Below, piece by piece: positions 43,544 to 51,386 of a DNA stretch of 64,000 bases. Source of the DNA: Bacteroidota bacterium. GTDB taxonomy: Bacteria; Bacteroidota; Bacteroidia; Chitinophagales; Chitinophagaceae. Position 1 is the stretch's first letter. Each line of letters starts with the position of its first letter. The position numbers were made by a program, and so were the translations under genes. Location of the stretch: contig JAFDXD010000120.1 in assembly GCA_018268135.1 (NCBI GenBank), positions 62,001 to 126,000 on the forward strand, written 5' to 3'. A model generated the notes under the pieces. The model saw nothing but the letters and a program-made list of their open reading frames with translations, searched no databases and was not told the DNA's origin.

Positions 43544-44140
43544 ATGAGCAAAGGACGGCTGGAAGCCTTTAGTGATGGGGTAATTGCCATCATTATCACC
43601 ATAATGGTACTTGAAATAAAAATGCCTCATGATAGCACATTAGATGCTTTGAAGCCCATGCTGCCCGTTTTTTTAAGCTATGCATTAAGTTTTATTTATG
43701 TAGGAATTTATTGGAACAACCATCATCACATGTTTCAATTAGTGAAACATGTAAATGGTAAAGTATTATGGAAAAATTTGCATTTACTTTTTTGGCTCTC
43801 TTTAGTTCCATTTGCTACAGCATGGATGGGCGAATATCATTATAGCAAATGGCCGGTTATAGTTTATGGATTTATCCTTATCATGTGTGCCATAGCGTAT
43901 GTAATGCTATTTATTCAGCTTTCAAAAATCCATGGCAATGGCTCTGCATTTGTATCAGCATTTGGCAAAGATTATAAAGGCAAAATTTCATTAGTATTTT
44001 ACATTATTGGAATTGCTTTAGCCTTTGTAAATTCCTGGCTGGGCATACTGATGTATGTAATAGTAGCCTGTATCTGGTTTATACCTGACAGAAGAGTAGA
44101 AAAAAAATTAATTCAGGAAGACCAAAGTGCTAAATCATAA
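43544..44140 (+). CDS. TMEM175-family (DUF1211) potassium channel
   Basis: The 198-residue protein has six hydrophobic helices and begins MSKGRLEAFSDGVIAIIITI, the family signature (R-x2-x-FSDGV-x-AI) at the start of helix 1, where the pore-lining residues lie. VLEIKMP follows. A His-rich stretch (IYWNNHHHMFQLVKHVNGKV) forms the helix 2-3 loop. Bacterial members form tetrameric K+-selective leak channels without the classical selectivity filter. It is the second gene of a pair with the 85-aa protein. No regulatory domain is attached. Confidence 0.9.
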   Translation: MSKGRLEAFSDGVIAIIITIMVLEIKMPHDSTLDALKPMLPVFLSYALSFIYVGIYWNNHHHMFQLVKHVNGKVLWKNLHLLFWLSLVPFATAWMGEYHYSKWPVIVYGFILIMCAIAYVMLFIQLSKIHGNGSAFVSAFGKDYKGKISLVFYIIGIALAFVNSWLGILMYVIVACIWFIPDRRVEKKLIQEDQSAKS

Positions 44141-44159
44141 ATCATTCTTCTAAAAACTT

Positions 44160-45149
44160 TCAGGAGTTAATATCATGTTTATGATTGGAAGAAATATTTT
44201 GTATTGTCCACTTCACTCTTTTAGTAAAAGGATGGCGGCGAACGGCACAATCTGATTTTTCGCAAATGGCACAGCTAAATTCCATACAGGCATCACTGTG
44301 TACAAAGAGCTCCATTGTTTCGCCAAATTTATTTTTTACCATTTTTGAGAGTGCATCTATCTCCCTGTGGGCTTCATTTACATTAAAATACCAAGGTACG
44401 GTAAGATGGCAATCAAGATGAAGAGTAGGCCCGTATTTTATAATGCGTAAATTATGAAGGTCAATCCAATTGCTGGTTCTATTTTCATTTAAAGTTGCCA
44501 CTAAGTCATTTAATAATATTTCATCCGCCTCATCCATAATACCCGCTATGGAGCTTCGTATTATTTTATACCCGGTTATAAGAATGATTAATGCAAATAT
44601 CAAAGCCACAGCGCTATCTATCCAGGCAATATTAGTTAGGAGCAGCAGTAGCAAGCCGGCTACAATACCTAAAGTAGTATAAGTATCGGCCTTTAAATGT
44701 TTTCCGCTGGCAATTAGTGCAAGTGAATTATTTTTTTTGCCAATATTTACACAAATGATACCAGCCAAATAATTAATAATCGCCGTAAAAACTACAAGTA
44801 AAATACCATAATCAATTTTATTAACCTGCTGTGGAAATTTAAGATTAATAACTGCTTTATAAATAATAAAAAGACCGGCAACCATTATTAGCGTACCTTC
44901 TATAGCGGCTGATATAAACTCTACTTTTCCATGCCCGTAAGGATGGTCAATATCTTTTGGTTTTGCAGAAATATATAAACTATATACCCCTATTAACCCT
45001 GCTACCACATTTACAATACTTTCTAAAGCATCTGTCAGTATTGCTACAGAATTTGTAATATACCAGGCAATTATTTTGATAATAAATAAAGCAATAGATA
45101 TTATAGCAATATTTTTTTGAATCCTTAAATTTTGAGCTGCAGCCTTCAA
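44160..45149 (-). CDS. Cation diffusion facilitator (CDF) transporter with Cys-rich tail
   Basis: This is a CDF antiporter of about 329 residues with six membrane helices. The zinc site shows in helix 2 as ILTDALESIVNVVAGLIG, and the loop DIDHPYGHGKVEFISAAIEG and helix 5 follow. The cytoplasmic domain near 230-290 has HLDCHLTVPWYFNVNEAHRE. A C-terminal tail contains DACMEFSCAICEKSDCAVRR, four Cys in C-x4-C-x2-C-x4-C spacing, probably a metal-binding module. The frame is open to a TTG at 45170, but that TTG lies inside a TATATTTG box; the next candidate start is the TTG at 45149. Exports divalent metals such as zinc or iron. Confidence 0.88.
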   Translation of the reverse strand: MKAAAQNLRIQKNIAIISIALFIIKIIAWYITNSVAILTDALESIVNVVAGLIGVYSLYISAKPKDIDHPYGHGKVEFISAAIEGTLIMVAGLFIIYKAVINLKFPQQVNKIDYGILLVVFTAIINYLAGIICVNIGKKNNSLALIASGKHLKADTYTTLGIVAGLLLLLLTNIAWIDSAVALIFALIILITGYKIIRSSIAGIMDEADEILLNDLVATLNENRTSNWIDLHNLRIIKYGPTLHLDCHLTVPWYFNVNEAHREIDALSKMVKNKFGETMELFVHSDACMEFSCAICEKSDCAVRRHPFTKRVKWTIQNISSNHKHDINS

Positions 45150-45167
45150 TTTTATTAATTTGTGCGG

Positions 45168-45175
45168 CAAATATA
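45168..45175 (-). promoter_or_regulatory. -7 promoter box (TATATTTG) of the CDF gene
   Basis: The minus strand reads TATATTTG. It covers the most upstream possible start codon (TTG 45170), arguing that translation starts further in. Confidence 0.45.
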
Positions 45176-45238
45176 CAAAGCATCAATAGCTTTATTAAAA
45201 AACAAGGAAGTTTGGTATTAATTAAGCTACTCAAACCT

Positions 45239-45246
45239 TACTTTTG
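45239..45246 (+). promoter_or_regulatory. -7 promoter box (TACTTTTG) of the acyl-CoA dehydrogenase gene
   Basis: A TAnnTTTG match 18 nt before the ATG at 45265. It overlaps an alternative TTG start at 45244, which is therefore unlikely to be used. Confidence 0.5.
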
Positions 45247-45264
45247 TGGCACAAAAAAAATTGT

Positions 45265-46419
45265 ATGGATTTTAAACTTTCTGAAGAACAATTAATGATT
45301 CAACAGGCTGCAAAAGACTTTGCCATAAACGAATGCCTGCCCGGTGTAATAGAAAGAGATGAACAACAAAAATTTCCGAGAGAGCAAATAGAAAAATTAG
45401 CCGACCTGGGATTTATGGGCATGATGGTAAAACCTGAATATGGTGGTAGTGGATTAGATACCATTAGCTATGTATTGGCAATGGAAGAAATTAGCAAGGT
45501 AGATGCAAGTGTAAGTGTATGTGTAAGCGTAAACAATAGCCTGGTGTGCTATGGCCTTCAGGAGTTTGGAAATGAAGAGCAAAAGCAAAAATATTTAAAG
45601 CCCCTTGCCCAGGGAAAAAAAGACGGGGAATTGCATATTGGGGCATTTTTACTAAGTGAGCCCGAAGCCGGCAGCGATGCCACATCGCAAAGAACTACAG
45701 CAGAAGATAAAGGCGATTATTACTTACTGAATGGCACCAAAAACTGGATTACAAATGGAAACAGTGCCAGTGTATATTTAGTAATTGCACAAACAGATGC
45801 CAGCAAGGGCAGCAGGGGCATCAATGTATTTATTGTAGAAAAAAAATGGGAAGGTGTTACTGTAGGAGCCAAAGAAAATAAGCTTGGTATAAGAGGTAGC
45901 GATACACATACCATTATGTTTACCGATGTAAAAGTGCCAAAAGAAAATCGGATAGGTGAAGATGGCTTCGGATTTAAATTTGCAATGAAAACGCTTGCCG
46001 GTGGCCGCATTGGCATAGCATCGCAGGCATTGGGAATTGCAAGCGGCGCTTTTGAGCTTGCCCTAAAATACAGTAAACAAAGAAAAGCATTTGGTACAGA
46101 AATTATGAACCATCAAATCATCCAGTTTAAACTGGCTGATATGGCCACAAAAATAGAAGCCGCAAGATTGCTTTGCTTAAAAGCAGCATGGGAAAAAGAC
46201 CAGCATCTTGATTATACCTTAAGCAGCTCAATGGCAAAAGTATTTAGCAGCGAAACCGCCATGTGGACTACAACTGAAGCCGTGCAAATACACGGTGGTT
46301 ATGGGTTTGTAAAAGAATATCATGTGGAAAGATTAATGAGAGATGCAAAAATTACTCAGATTTATGAAGGCACCAGCGAAGTACAAAGAATTGTAATTAG
46401 CAGGGCTATTTTAAAATAA
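45265..46419 (+). CDS. Acyl-CoA dehydrogenase (short/branched-chain type)
   Basis: The 384-residue flavoprotein starts MDFKLSEEQLMIQQAAKDFA. It has the FAD-binding GAFLLSEPEAGSDATSQRTT and NGTKNWITNG, the signature QIIQFKLADMATKIEAARLL and the C-terminal catalytic-base region QIYEGTSEVQRIVISRAIL, where the Glu after IY abstracts the alpha proton. That Glu position is typical of short-chain/glutaryl-type and butyryl-CoA dehydrogenases. It oxidises acyl-CoA to 2-enoyl-CoA and passes electrons to ETF. The gene is alone with its own terminator, and no other beta-oxidation gene is adjacent. Chain-length specificity is not fixed. Confidence 0.93.
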   Translation: MDFKLSEEQLMIQQAAKDFAINECLPGVIERDEQQKFPREQIEKLADLGFMGMMVKPEYGGSGLDTISYVLAMEEISKVDASVSVCVSVNNSLVCYGLQEFGNEEQKQKYLKPLAQGKKDGELHIGAFLLSEPEAGSDATSQRTTAEDKGDYYLLNGTKNWITNGNSASVYLVIAQTDASKGSRGINVFIVEKKWEGVTVGAKENKLGIRGSDTHTIMFTDVKVPKENRIGEDGFGFKFAMKTLAGGRIGIASQALGIASGAFELALKYSKQRKAFGTEIMNHQIIQFKLADMATKIEAARLLCLKAAWEKDQHLDYTLSSSMAKVFSSETAMWTTTEAVQIHGGYGFVKEYHVERLMRDAKITQIYEGTSEVQRIVISRAILK

Positions 46420-46435
46420 AAAATACTGATGATTT

Positions 46436-46474
46436 AAAAAAGTGCAAATGAGCCAATCATTTGCACTTTTTTTG
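46436..46474 (+). terminator. Intrinsic terminator of the acyl-CoA dehydrogenase gene
   Basis: AGTGCAAATGA and TCATTTGCACT form a perfect 11-bp stem, extended by A/T pairs and followed by seven T. The -33 box of the next promoter begins inside the T tract. Confidence 0.9.
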
Positions 46475-46503
46475 TTTTTTTAATTCCCCAATAAATACCT
46501 TTG
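46471..46503 (+). promoter_or_regulatory. Promoter of yggS
   Basis: TTTG (46471-46474), 21 nt, TACCTTTG (46496-46503), 17 nt to the ATG at 46521. It fully matches the Bacteroidota promoter and abuts the preceding terminator. Confidence 0.6.
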
Positions 46504-46520
46504 AAATACAGATAATAAAA

Positions 46521-47201
46521 ATGAGTATTCATTTAGAAAAATACAAGCAACTTATTGCCGAATTAAAACAAAAAGCTACCCTTGTAGCCGTATCAAAAAC
46601 AAAACCTGCAGAAGATATTCTTTCCCTGTATCAAGAAGGGCAGAGAGATTTTGGCGAAAATTATGTACAGGAACTGGTTGAAAAATATGAAGCCTTGCCA
46701 AAGGATATTCGCTGGCATTTTATTGGCCACTTGCAAAGTAATAAAGTAAAATACATAGCCCCCTTTGTACATCTGGTGCATGGGGTAGATAGTGAAAAAT
46801 TATTAATGGAAATTAATAAACAAGCTATAAAAAACAACAGAGTTATCAATTGCCTGTTGCAGGTGCATATTGCCATGGAAGAAACTAAATTTGGATTTGA
46901 TGAAAATGAAATAAAAGAATTGATGTTGAAAATTGAAAATAACACCCAACAATACAGCCATGTAAAAATTATGGGATTAATGGGTATGGCAAGCTTTACA
47001 GAGAAAAAAGATATGGTAAAAAATGAGTTTGAAAGTTTAAAAAAGATGTATGACAATTATGCAAAAAACCCTAACCCTGCTATAAAATTTACAACACTTT
47101 CTATGGGGATGAGCGGCGATTATACCCTTGCCCTTGAAGCCGGTAGCAATATGGTAAGAATTGGAAGTATGCTATTTGGAGCAAGAAATTATAAAATATA
47201 A
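46521..47201 (+). CDS. YggS-family PLP-binding protein (PLP homeostasis)
   Basis: The start at 46521 is set by the promoter and gives 226 residues (MSIHLEKYKQLIAELKQKAT). The PLP lysine is in LVAVSKTKPAEDI near 24. Other family motifs are FGENYVQELVEKYE near 52, WHFIGHLQSNKVKYIA near 75, KIMGLMGMASF near 150 and the C-terminal LSMGMSGDYTLALEAGSNMV, which matches the 'LSMGMS-x-D' signature. YggS/PLPBP proteins bind PLP and balance vitamin B6 and amino-acid pools without known catalytic activity. A TonB-like gene follows after 70 bp. Confidence 0.94.
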   Translation: MSIHLEKYKQLIAELKQKATLVAVSKTKPAEDILSLYQEGQRDFGENYVQELVEKYEALPKDIRWHFIGHLQSNKVKYIAPFVHLVHGVDSEKLLMEINKQAIKNNRVINCLLQVHIAMEETKFGFDENEIKELMLKIENNTQQYSHVKIMGLMGMASFTEKKDMVKNEFESLKKMYDNYAKNPNPAIKFTTLSMGMSGDYTLALEAGSNMVRIGSMLFGARNYKI

Positions 47202-47271
47202 AAATGTTAAAATTAACGAGGCGTTATGCTAATTTGTACATCAACTCATCTTTATAAAATAACTTAGCAAT

Positions 47272-48093
47272 ATGGCAATCGGTTTTGAAACAGAAAAAAA
47301 TAGAAAAGCATTCATTTATACAGTCATCATTTGTGGTGGCTTGCTATTGATGTTTTTTTTAATTAGCTGGACGGTACAGCCGGTAACGCCTCCGGTGGTA
47401 GAAGATTTAATGGAAATAAACCTGGGCAACAATCAGGATGGATTTGGAGAAGTGCAACCTTTGATTAAAGGTGAGCGATCGCCTTCAAAAGAAGAAATAA
47501 TACAACCCAAACAAACAGAGGCTCCACAACAAGCAGCAGAAGAAAAAGTACAGCCTGACGAAAATGCCCCTGAAGATGCTGCGCCTGTAAACAAGCCAGT
47601 AAAAAGTTCTCCGAAAGTAAAAACCATTACGCAACCTGCTCCTGTGGCAACTCCCATACCCAAGCCTCAAAAACCAAAAATTACTTATAACGGTACAGGC
47701 AAAGGTGGCGGCAACAATTCTACAGAAGACAATGGCTATAAATACCAGGGAAATACAGCAGGCGGAAAAGGCGATAATGGTGACCCCAATGGAAATAAAG
47801 ATTCTTATGGCAATACCCCTGGCGGAAAAATTGGAGGGCCAAGAATAATCAGTGGCAATAGAAAAATTGTAAGATATTATTCTTTTACTGATGATTTACC
47901 CAAAGCTACCATCTATGCTGAAATACAAGTATCCCCTTCGGGCCAGGGCAGTTTTGTAAGGCTTGTAAAACCAAGTACCAGCTTCGACTCCAGGTATGGC
48001 AGCTCTATCAGTAATTATTTAAAAAACATACAGTTTGATAAATCCGGCGATGCTTCTACCGTAACCGTACAATTTAATTTCAGAGTAAATTAA
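47272..48093 (+). CDS. TonB/TolA-like energy-transducing protein
   Basis: The 273-residue protein has a short cytoplasmic start (MAIGFETEKNRKAFIYTVII), one membrane helix (about 14-35) and a Pro/Lys/Glu-rich periplasmic linker (KQTEAPQQAAEEKVQPDENA). A Gly/Asn-rich segment follows (GTGKGGGNNSTEDNGYKYQG, near 142-190) and a compact C-terminal domain (about 205-273: VRYYSFTDDLPKATIYAEIQ, SISNYLKNIQFDKSG). This fits TonB-type proteins of Bacteroidota that normally follow exbB/exbD. Here no ExbBD genes are adjacent; folC follows. It presumably couples an energised inner-membrane motor to outer-membrane receptors. Confidence 0.75.
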   Translation: MAIGFETEKNRKAFIYTVIICGGLLLMFFLISWTVQPVTPPVVEDLMEINLGNNQDGFGEVQPLIKGERSPSKEEIIQPKQTEAPQQAAEEKVQPDENAPEDAAPVNKPVKSSPKVKTITQPAPVATPIPKPQKPKITYNGTGKGGGNNSTEDNGYKYQGNTAGGKGDNGDPNGNKDSYGNTPGGKIGGPRIISGNRKIVRYYSFTDDLPKATIYAEIQVSPSGQGSFVRLVKPSTSFDSRYGSSISNYLKNIQFDKSGDASTVTVQFNFRVN

Positions 48094-48159
48094 TTTTCTT
48101 CTAAAGCTAAGCCAAAGGCCAAAGCAAAAATCCAAAATTAGTTTGGCTGTTACATTTTT

Positions 48160-48167
48160 TATCTTTG
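48160..48167 (+). promoter_or_regulatory. -7 box (TATCTTTG) 5 nt before the folC start
   Basis: TATCTTTG lies 5 nt before the ATG at 48173 (leaderless-type spacing). A TTTG at 48142-48145 is only 14 nt upstream, shorter than usual. Confidence 0.4.
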
Positions 48168-48172
48168 TGTAA

Positions 48173-49486
48173 ATGAATTACAAAGAAACCATAGATTATT
48201 TGTATGAGCAGCTTCCTATGTTTTCACGCATCGGCGAAAAAGCATATAAAGCAGACCTTAGCAATACCTTAGCCTTGTGCAATGCATTAGATAATCCGCA
48301 AAATAAATTTAAATCAATACATATTGCCGGAACTAACGGCAAAGGTAGTACGAGCAATATGCTGGCAGCTATCTTGCAGCAGGCGGGGTATAAAACCGGG
48401 CTTTACACTTCGCCGCATATTAAAGATTTTGGGGAGCGAATAAGGGTAAATGGAGAAAAAATCAATCAGCAGTTTGTCATTGATTTTACGGAGAGAACTA
48501 AGCAGCTTACCGCACAAATTAAACCCTCTTTTTTTGAGTTAACGGTAGCAATGGCTTTTGAATATTTTGCAGCGCAACAAGTAGATATTGCCGTGATAGA
48601 AACCGGCCTTGGTGGCCTGCTTGACAGTACCAATGTCATTAACCCTCTACTTTCTGTAATTACCAATATTGGTTACGACCATATAAATATACTGGGCAGC
48701 ACTCTTGCAGAAATTGCCAGGCAAAAAGCAGGCATCATCAAGCAAAATACGCCTGTAGTAATTGGCGAAGTATTGCCTGAAACGCTTCCCGTATTTTTGA
48801 ATGAAGCCAAAAACAAAAATGCAGCACTAACCATCGCACCCAATTTATATTCTGCAGAAAATATTGATAGCAACAATACATTGCTACAAGTAGTAATAAA
48901 AAATAAACTTAGCAGTAAAGAACAAAAAATAAATCTCGACCTTACAGGTTTGTACCAGGTAAAAAACTGTATTACGGTAATATGTGCAGTAAATGAATTA
49001 CGAAAAATAGGTTTCATTATTTCAGAAAAGAATGCAGAGCATGCATTGGAAAATGTAAAAAAGATAACGGGATTGCGTGGGCGATGGGATGTTTTACAAC
49101 ACTCCCCTACCATCATTGTAGATGTGGCGCACAATACAGATGGAATAAAGCAGGTAATGCATCAATTAAAAACCCAGTACCCCAATGCCACGCTACATTT
49201 TATAATTGGATTTGTACATGATAAAGATATTGGACCGGCGCTTGATTTATTTCCTAAAAATGCACATTATTATTTTACCAATGCACACATGCCACGGGCA
49301 TTGGCCTATCAGGATTTAATAAAAATGGCAGAGTCAAAAAATTTAAAAGGCAAAGGCTACGACCGGGTAAATGATGCCATACATGATGCTTTAAAATTTG
49401 CCGCTGCAGATGATGTAATCATTATCTGTGGCAGTTTTTTTATCATTTCGGAGATAGAAGATTCTTATTTTGATCCAAAAAATTAA
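48173..49486 (+). CDS. folC: Bifunctional folylpolyglutamate/dihydrofolate synthase
   Basis: The 437-residue Mur-ligase-fold enzyme opens MNYKETIDYLYEQLPMFSRI. It has the P-loop HIAGTNGKGSTSNMLAAILQ near 46, the SPHIKDFGERIRVNGEKI segment, TGLGGLLDSTNVINPLLSVI near 142 and NIGYDHINILGSTLAEIARQ, with C-terminal VDVAHNTDGIKQVM. It adds L-glutamate to dihydropteroate and to folates. folB is elsewhere in the window (11754). The last 44 bp overlap, tail to tail, the 3' end of the Nudix gene on the opposite strand. Confidence 0.94.
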   Translation: MNYKETIDYLYEQLPMFSRIGEKAYKADLSNTLALCNALDNPQNKFKSIHIAGTNGKGSTSNMLAAILQQAGYKTGLYTSPHIKDFGERIRVNGEKINQQFVIDFTERTKQLTAQIKPSFFELTVAMAFEYFAAQQVDIAVIETGLGGLLDSTNVINPLLSVITNIGYDHINILGSTLAEIARQKAGIIKQNTPVVIGEVLPETLPVFLNEAKNKNAALTIAPNLYSAENIDSNNTLLQVVIKNKLSSKEQKINLDLTGLYQVKNCITVICAVNELRKIGFIISEKNAEHALENVKKITGLRGRWDVLQHSPTIIVDVAHNTDGIKQVMHQLKTQYPNATLHFIIGFVHDKDIGPALDLFPKNAHYYFTNAHMPRALAYQDLIKMAESKNLKGKGYDRVNDAIHDALKFAAADDVIIICGSFFIISEIEDSYFDPKN

Positions 49487-50003
49487 AGCCATAAAATAAA
49501 CAAAGTGCATGCATACTTTGAACAATTTTATTTTCGGCAAGAAGTTGCCTTACTTCATCTAAAGGCTTAAGTAAAATTTCAATTTCTTCGTTAGGGTCTA
49601 ATGATTGGGTAGTAATTTTTTTGCCTCCCAACGCTAAAAACAAATAGGTAAAATTACTCAGTACGCCGGGGTTAGCAGCGGTTTTACCCAGTGGGTAAAA
49701 TGCAGAAAAAGTACAACCCGTTTCTTCCAACAACTCACGAGCAATGGCTTGTTCGGGTGTTTCATTGTTATCAATAAACCCTCCGGGCAATTCAAGCACA
49801 TTTTGCCTGATAGGGTGACGGTACTGTTCTACCATTACCAATTTATTATCTTCTGTAATTGCCATGGCTGCTACGCATGTAGGCAACTCTACTACATAAT
49901 ACGGGTTCACAATTTTTCCATCGGGGGTTTGGTAACTGTCTTTTCGGGCAGTAAAATATTGATGCCGGTTTATGTATTCTGATGATAAAATTTTAAATGC
50001 CAT
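49443..50003 (-). CDS. Nudix hydrolase (ADP-ribose pyrophosphatase-like)
   Basis: The 186-residue protein has a perfect Nudix box, GGFIDNNETPEQAIARELLE followed by ETGC (near 95-118), preceded by VEQYRHPIRQNVLELPGG. That context is typical of the ADP-ribose/NADH pyrophosphatase subgroup (NUDT5/YffH-like), whose 'EQ-R-x-x' strand contacts the nucleotide sugar. It hydrolyses nucleoside diphosphates linked to another moiety. The gene ends inside the folC coding region on the opposite strand (44 bp overlap). It is monocistronic. Confidence 0.9.
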   Translation of the reverse strand: MAFKILSSEYINRHQYFTARKDSYQTPDGKIVNPYYVVELPTCVAAMAITEDNKLVMVEQYRHPIRQNVLELPGGFIDNNETPEQAIARELLEETGCTFSAFYPLGKTAANPGVLSNFTYLFLALGGKKITTQSLDPNEEIEILLKPLDEVRQLLAENKIVQSMHALCLFYGFNFLDQNKNLLSPK

Positions 50004-50084
50004 AATAAAAAAATTACATGATTAATACGGAAAGACAACTTGCTTTAAAATTTTTTACAATCAAGCAAAAAGTGTAAGCATACA

Positions 50085-50609
50085 TTACCAATTATTCCTC
50101 TCCCTTAATGCATTAATATGGGCTACATGATGCCTCCCATGCCAGGCATATAAGCCCAACAGCTCCCACAGGGTCATTTTCTTTTGATATTCCGGGTGAA
50201 CAATGGTACGCTCCCAATGGTGCCCAGAAATATTTTTTAAAACTTCCATCCAGCGTTTATGCACGGCAAAAAGAATAGTAGTAGAAATATTTACAGGAAG
50301 ATTTTTGGTATCGGCCATAGTAGCCCATGCATCCTGATCGTAAGGTTTAATGGTGGGGTTATTTTCCGTTAACCCAAGTTTAAACCGGATATAGGCATTC
50401 ATGTGGCTATCTGCTACATGATGTACCAACTGATGCACCGTCCATCCACCGGGGCGGTAGGGAGTTTGCAATTGTGCCTCATCGAGGTTTGCAATTGCCT
50501 GCTCTATTTTAGCAGGCAATGTTTCTATATCAAGCAGCCATTGTTTCAAAAGCGCATCAGAAAAAGGCTGCTCAATATATTTACCAATGGGAAAACTTAA
50601 GTTATTCAT
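50085..50609 (-). CDS. YfiT-family DinB-fold protein (bacillithiol-transferase-like)
   Basis: The 174-residue protein reads FPIGKYIEQPFSDALLKQWL at the N-terminus. It has the metal-binding His pattern of the YfiT family: TVHQLVHHVADSHMNAYIRF near 57-76 and the C-terminal YAWHGRHHVAHINAL near 153-168. Members of this family transfer bacillithiol, or act as metal-dependent thiol transferases, in detoxification. Bacteroidota commonly make bacillithiol. The start codon shares one base with the FKBP stop (TAATG), so translation is probably coupled to the FKBP gene upstream. A shorter DinB relative lies at 34868. Confidence 0.85.
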   Translation of the reverse strand: MNNLSFPIGKYIEQPFSDALLKQWLLDIETLPAKIEQAIANLDEAQLQTPYRPGGWTVHQLVHHVADSHMNAYIRFKLGLTENNPTIKPYDQDAWATMADTKNLPVNISTTILFAVHKRWMEVLKNISGHHWERTIVHPEYQKKMTLWELLGLYAWHGRHHVAHINALRERNNW

Positions 50610-51343
50610 TATTCTTTGGGTCCTGGTTTTATTTCTCTTAAAGTTACTTCAAACACCAATACACTATTTGGCGGTATTTGAGGGCCATTGCCCCTGGCGC
50701 CATAAGCAAGTTCGCTGGGCACAAATAGTTTCCAATGCGCTCCCTTATTCATTAGTTTCAGGGCTTCTGTCCACGCAGGTATTACCCTATCTACCCTAAA
50801 AGTAGCCGGGCCACCGCTTTTCATCGAATTATTAAATTCGGTACCATCCATTAATGCACCGGTATAATCTACCACTACAGTATCGGTAGCAAGCGGCTTT
50901 GGCCCTGTAGAGTCGCCGGGTGCAAGCACTTCGTATTGCAAACCATCAGGCAGAGTAATAACATTTTTGCGCAATTTATTGGCATTTAAAAATGCATCAT
51001 TTTTTTTCTTTTGTTCATCAGCTTTCTTCTTTGCAAATATTTGCAATTGCTCCTGTAAAGTCATGTTTGCCTGTTGGGGGGTTAACAATAATTGTTTTTT
51101 ATTAAAAACATCCTGCATGGCTTTTAGCATCAGGGGCTGGTTAAGAGTAGTAATGCCCTGCGCCTGCATACTCTCGGCAATGTTCATACCGGCGGCATAG
51201 CTAAAGCTGTCATTGAGATTTTTAAATACGGTAGTTTTAATTGGTGATGTAACTCTTTTGGCCGGAGCCTTATGCTTCGTTTGTGCATGTACGTTGGTAG
51301 CAAAGGTGCCAAATACTATGGCTAAAAAATAGATTTTCTTCAT
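50609..51343 (-). CDS. FkpA/Mip-type peptidyl-prolyl isomerase
   Basis: The 244-residue protein has a signal peptide (MKKIYFLAIVFGTFATNVHAQ). An N-terminal helical dimerisation domain follows (NDSFSYAAGMNIAESMQAQG; a coiled-coil rich in KK, near 115-130). The C-terminal FKBP domain is VEYEVLAPGDSTG-like, with VDYTGALMDGTEFNNSMKSG, RVIPAWTEALKLMNKGAHWK and PSELAYGARGNGPQIPPNSV. It is the periplasmic FkpA/Mip architecture: chaperone dimer plus prolyl isomerase. It is co-transcribed with the YfiT gene and located 43 bp after the ABC ATPase gene. Confidence 0.93.
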   Translation of the reverse strand: MKKIYFLAIVFGTFATNVHAQTKHKAPAKRVTSPIKTTVFKNLNDSFSYAAGMNIAESMQAQGITTLNQPLMLKAMQDVFNKKQLLLTPQQANMTLQEQLQIFAKKKADEQKKKNDAFLNANKLRKNVITLPDGLQYEVLAPGDSTGPKPLATDTVVVDYTGALMDGTEFNNSMKSGGPATFRVDRVIPAWTEALKLMNKGAHWKLFVPSELAYGARGNGPQIPPNSVLVFEVTLREIKPGPKE

Positions 51344-51386
51344 TATTTAATATTTGATAAAAATTTGTTTGCAAATAAACGCAACT

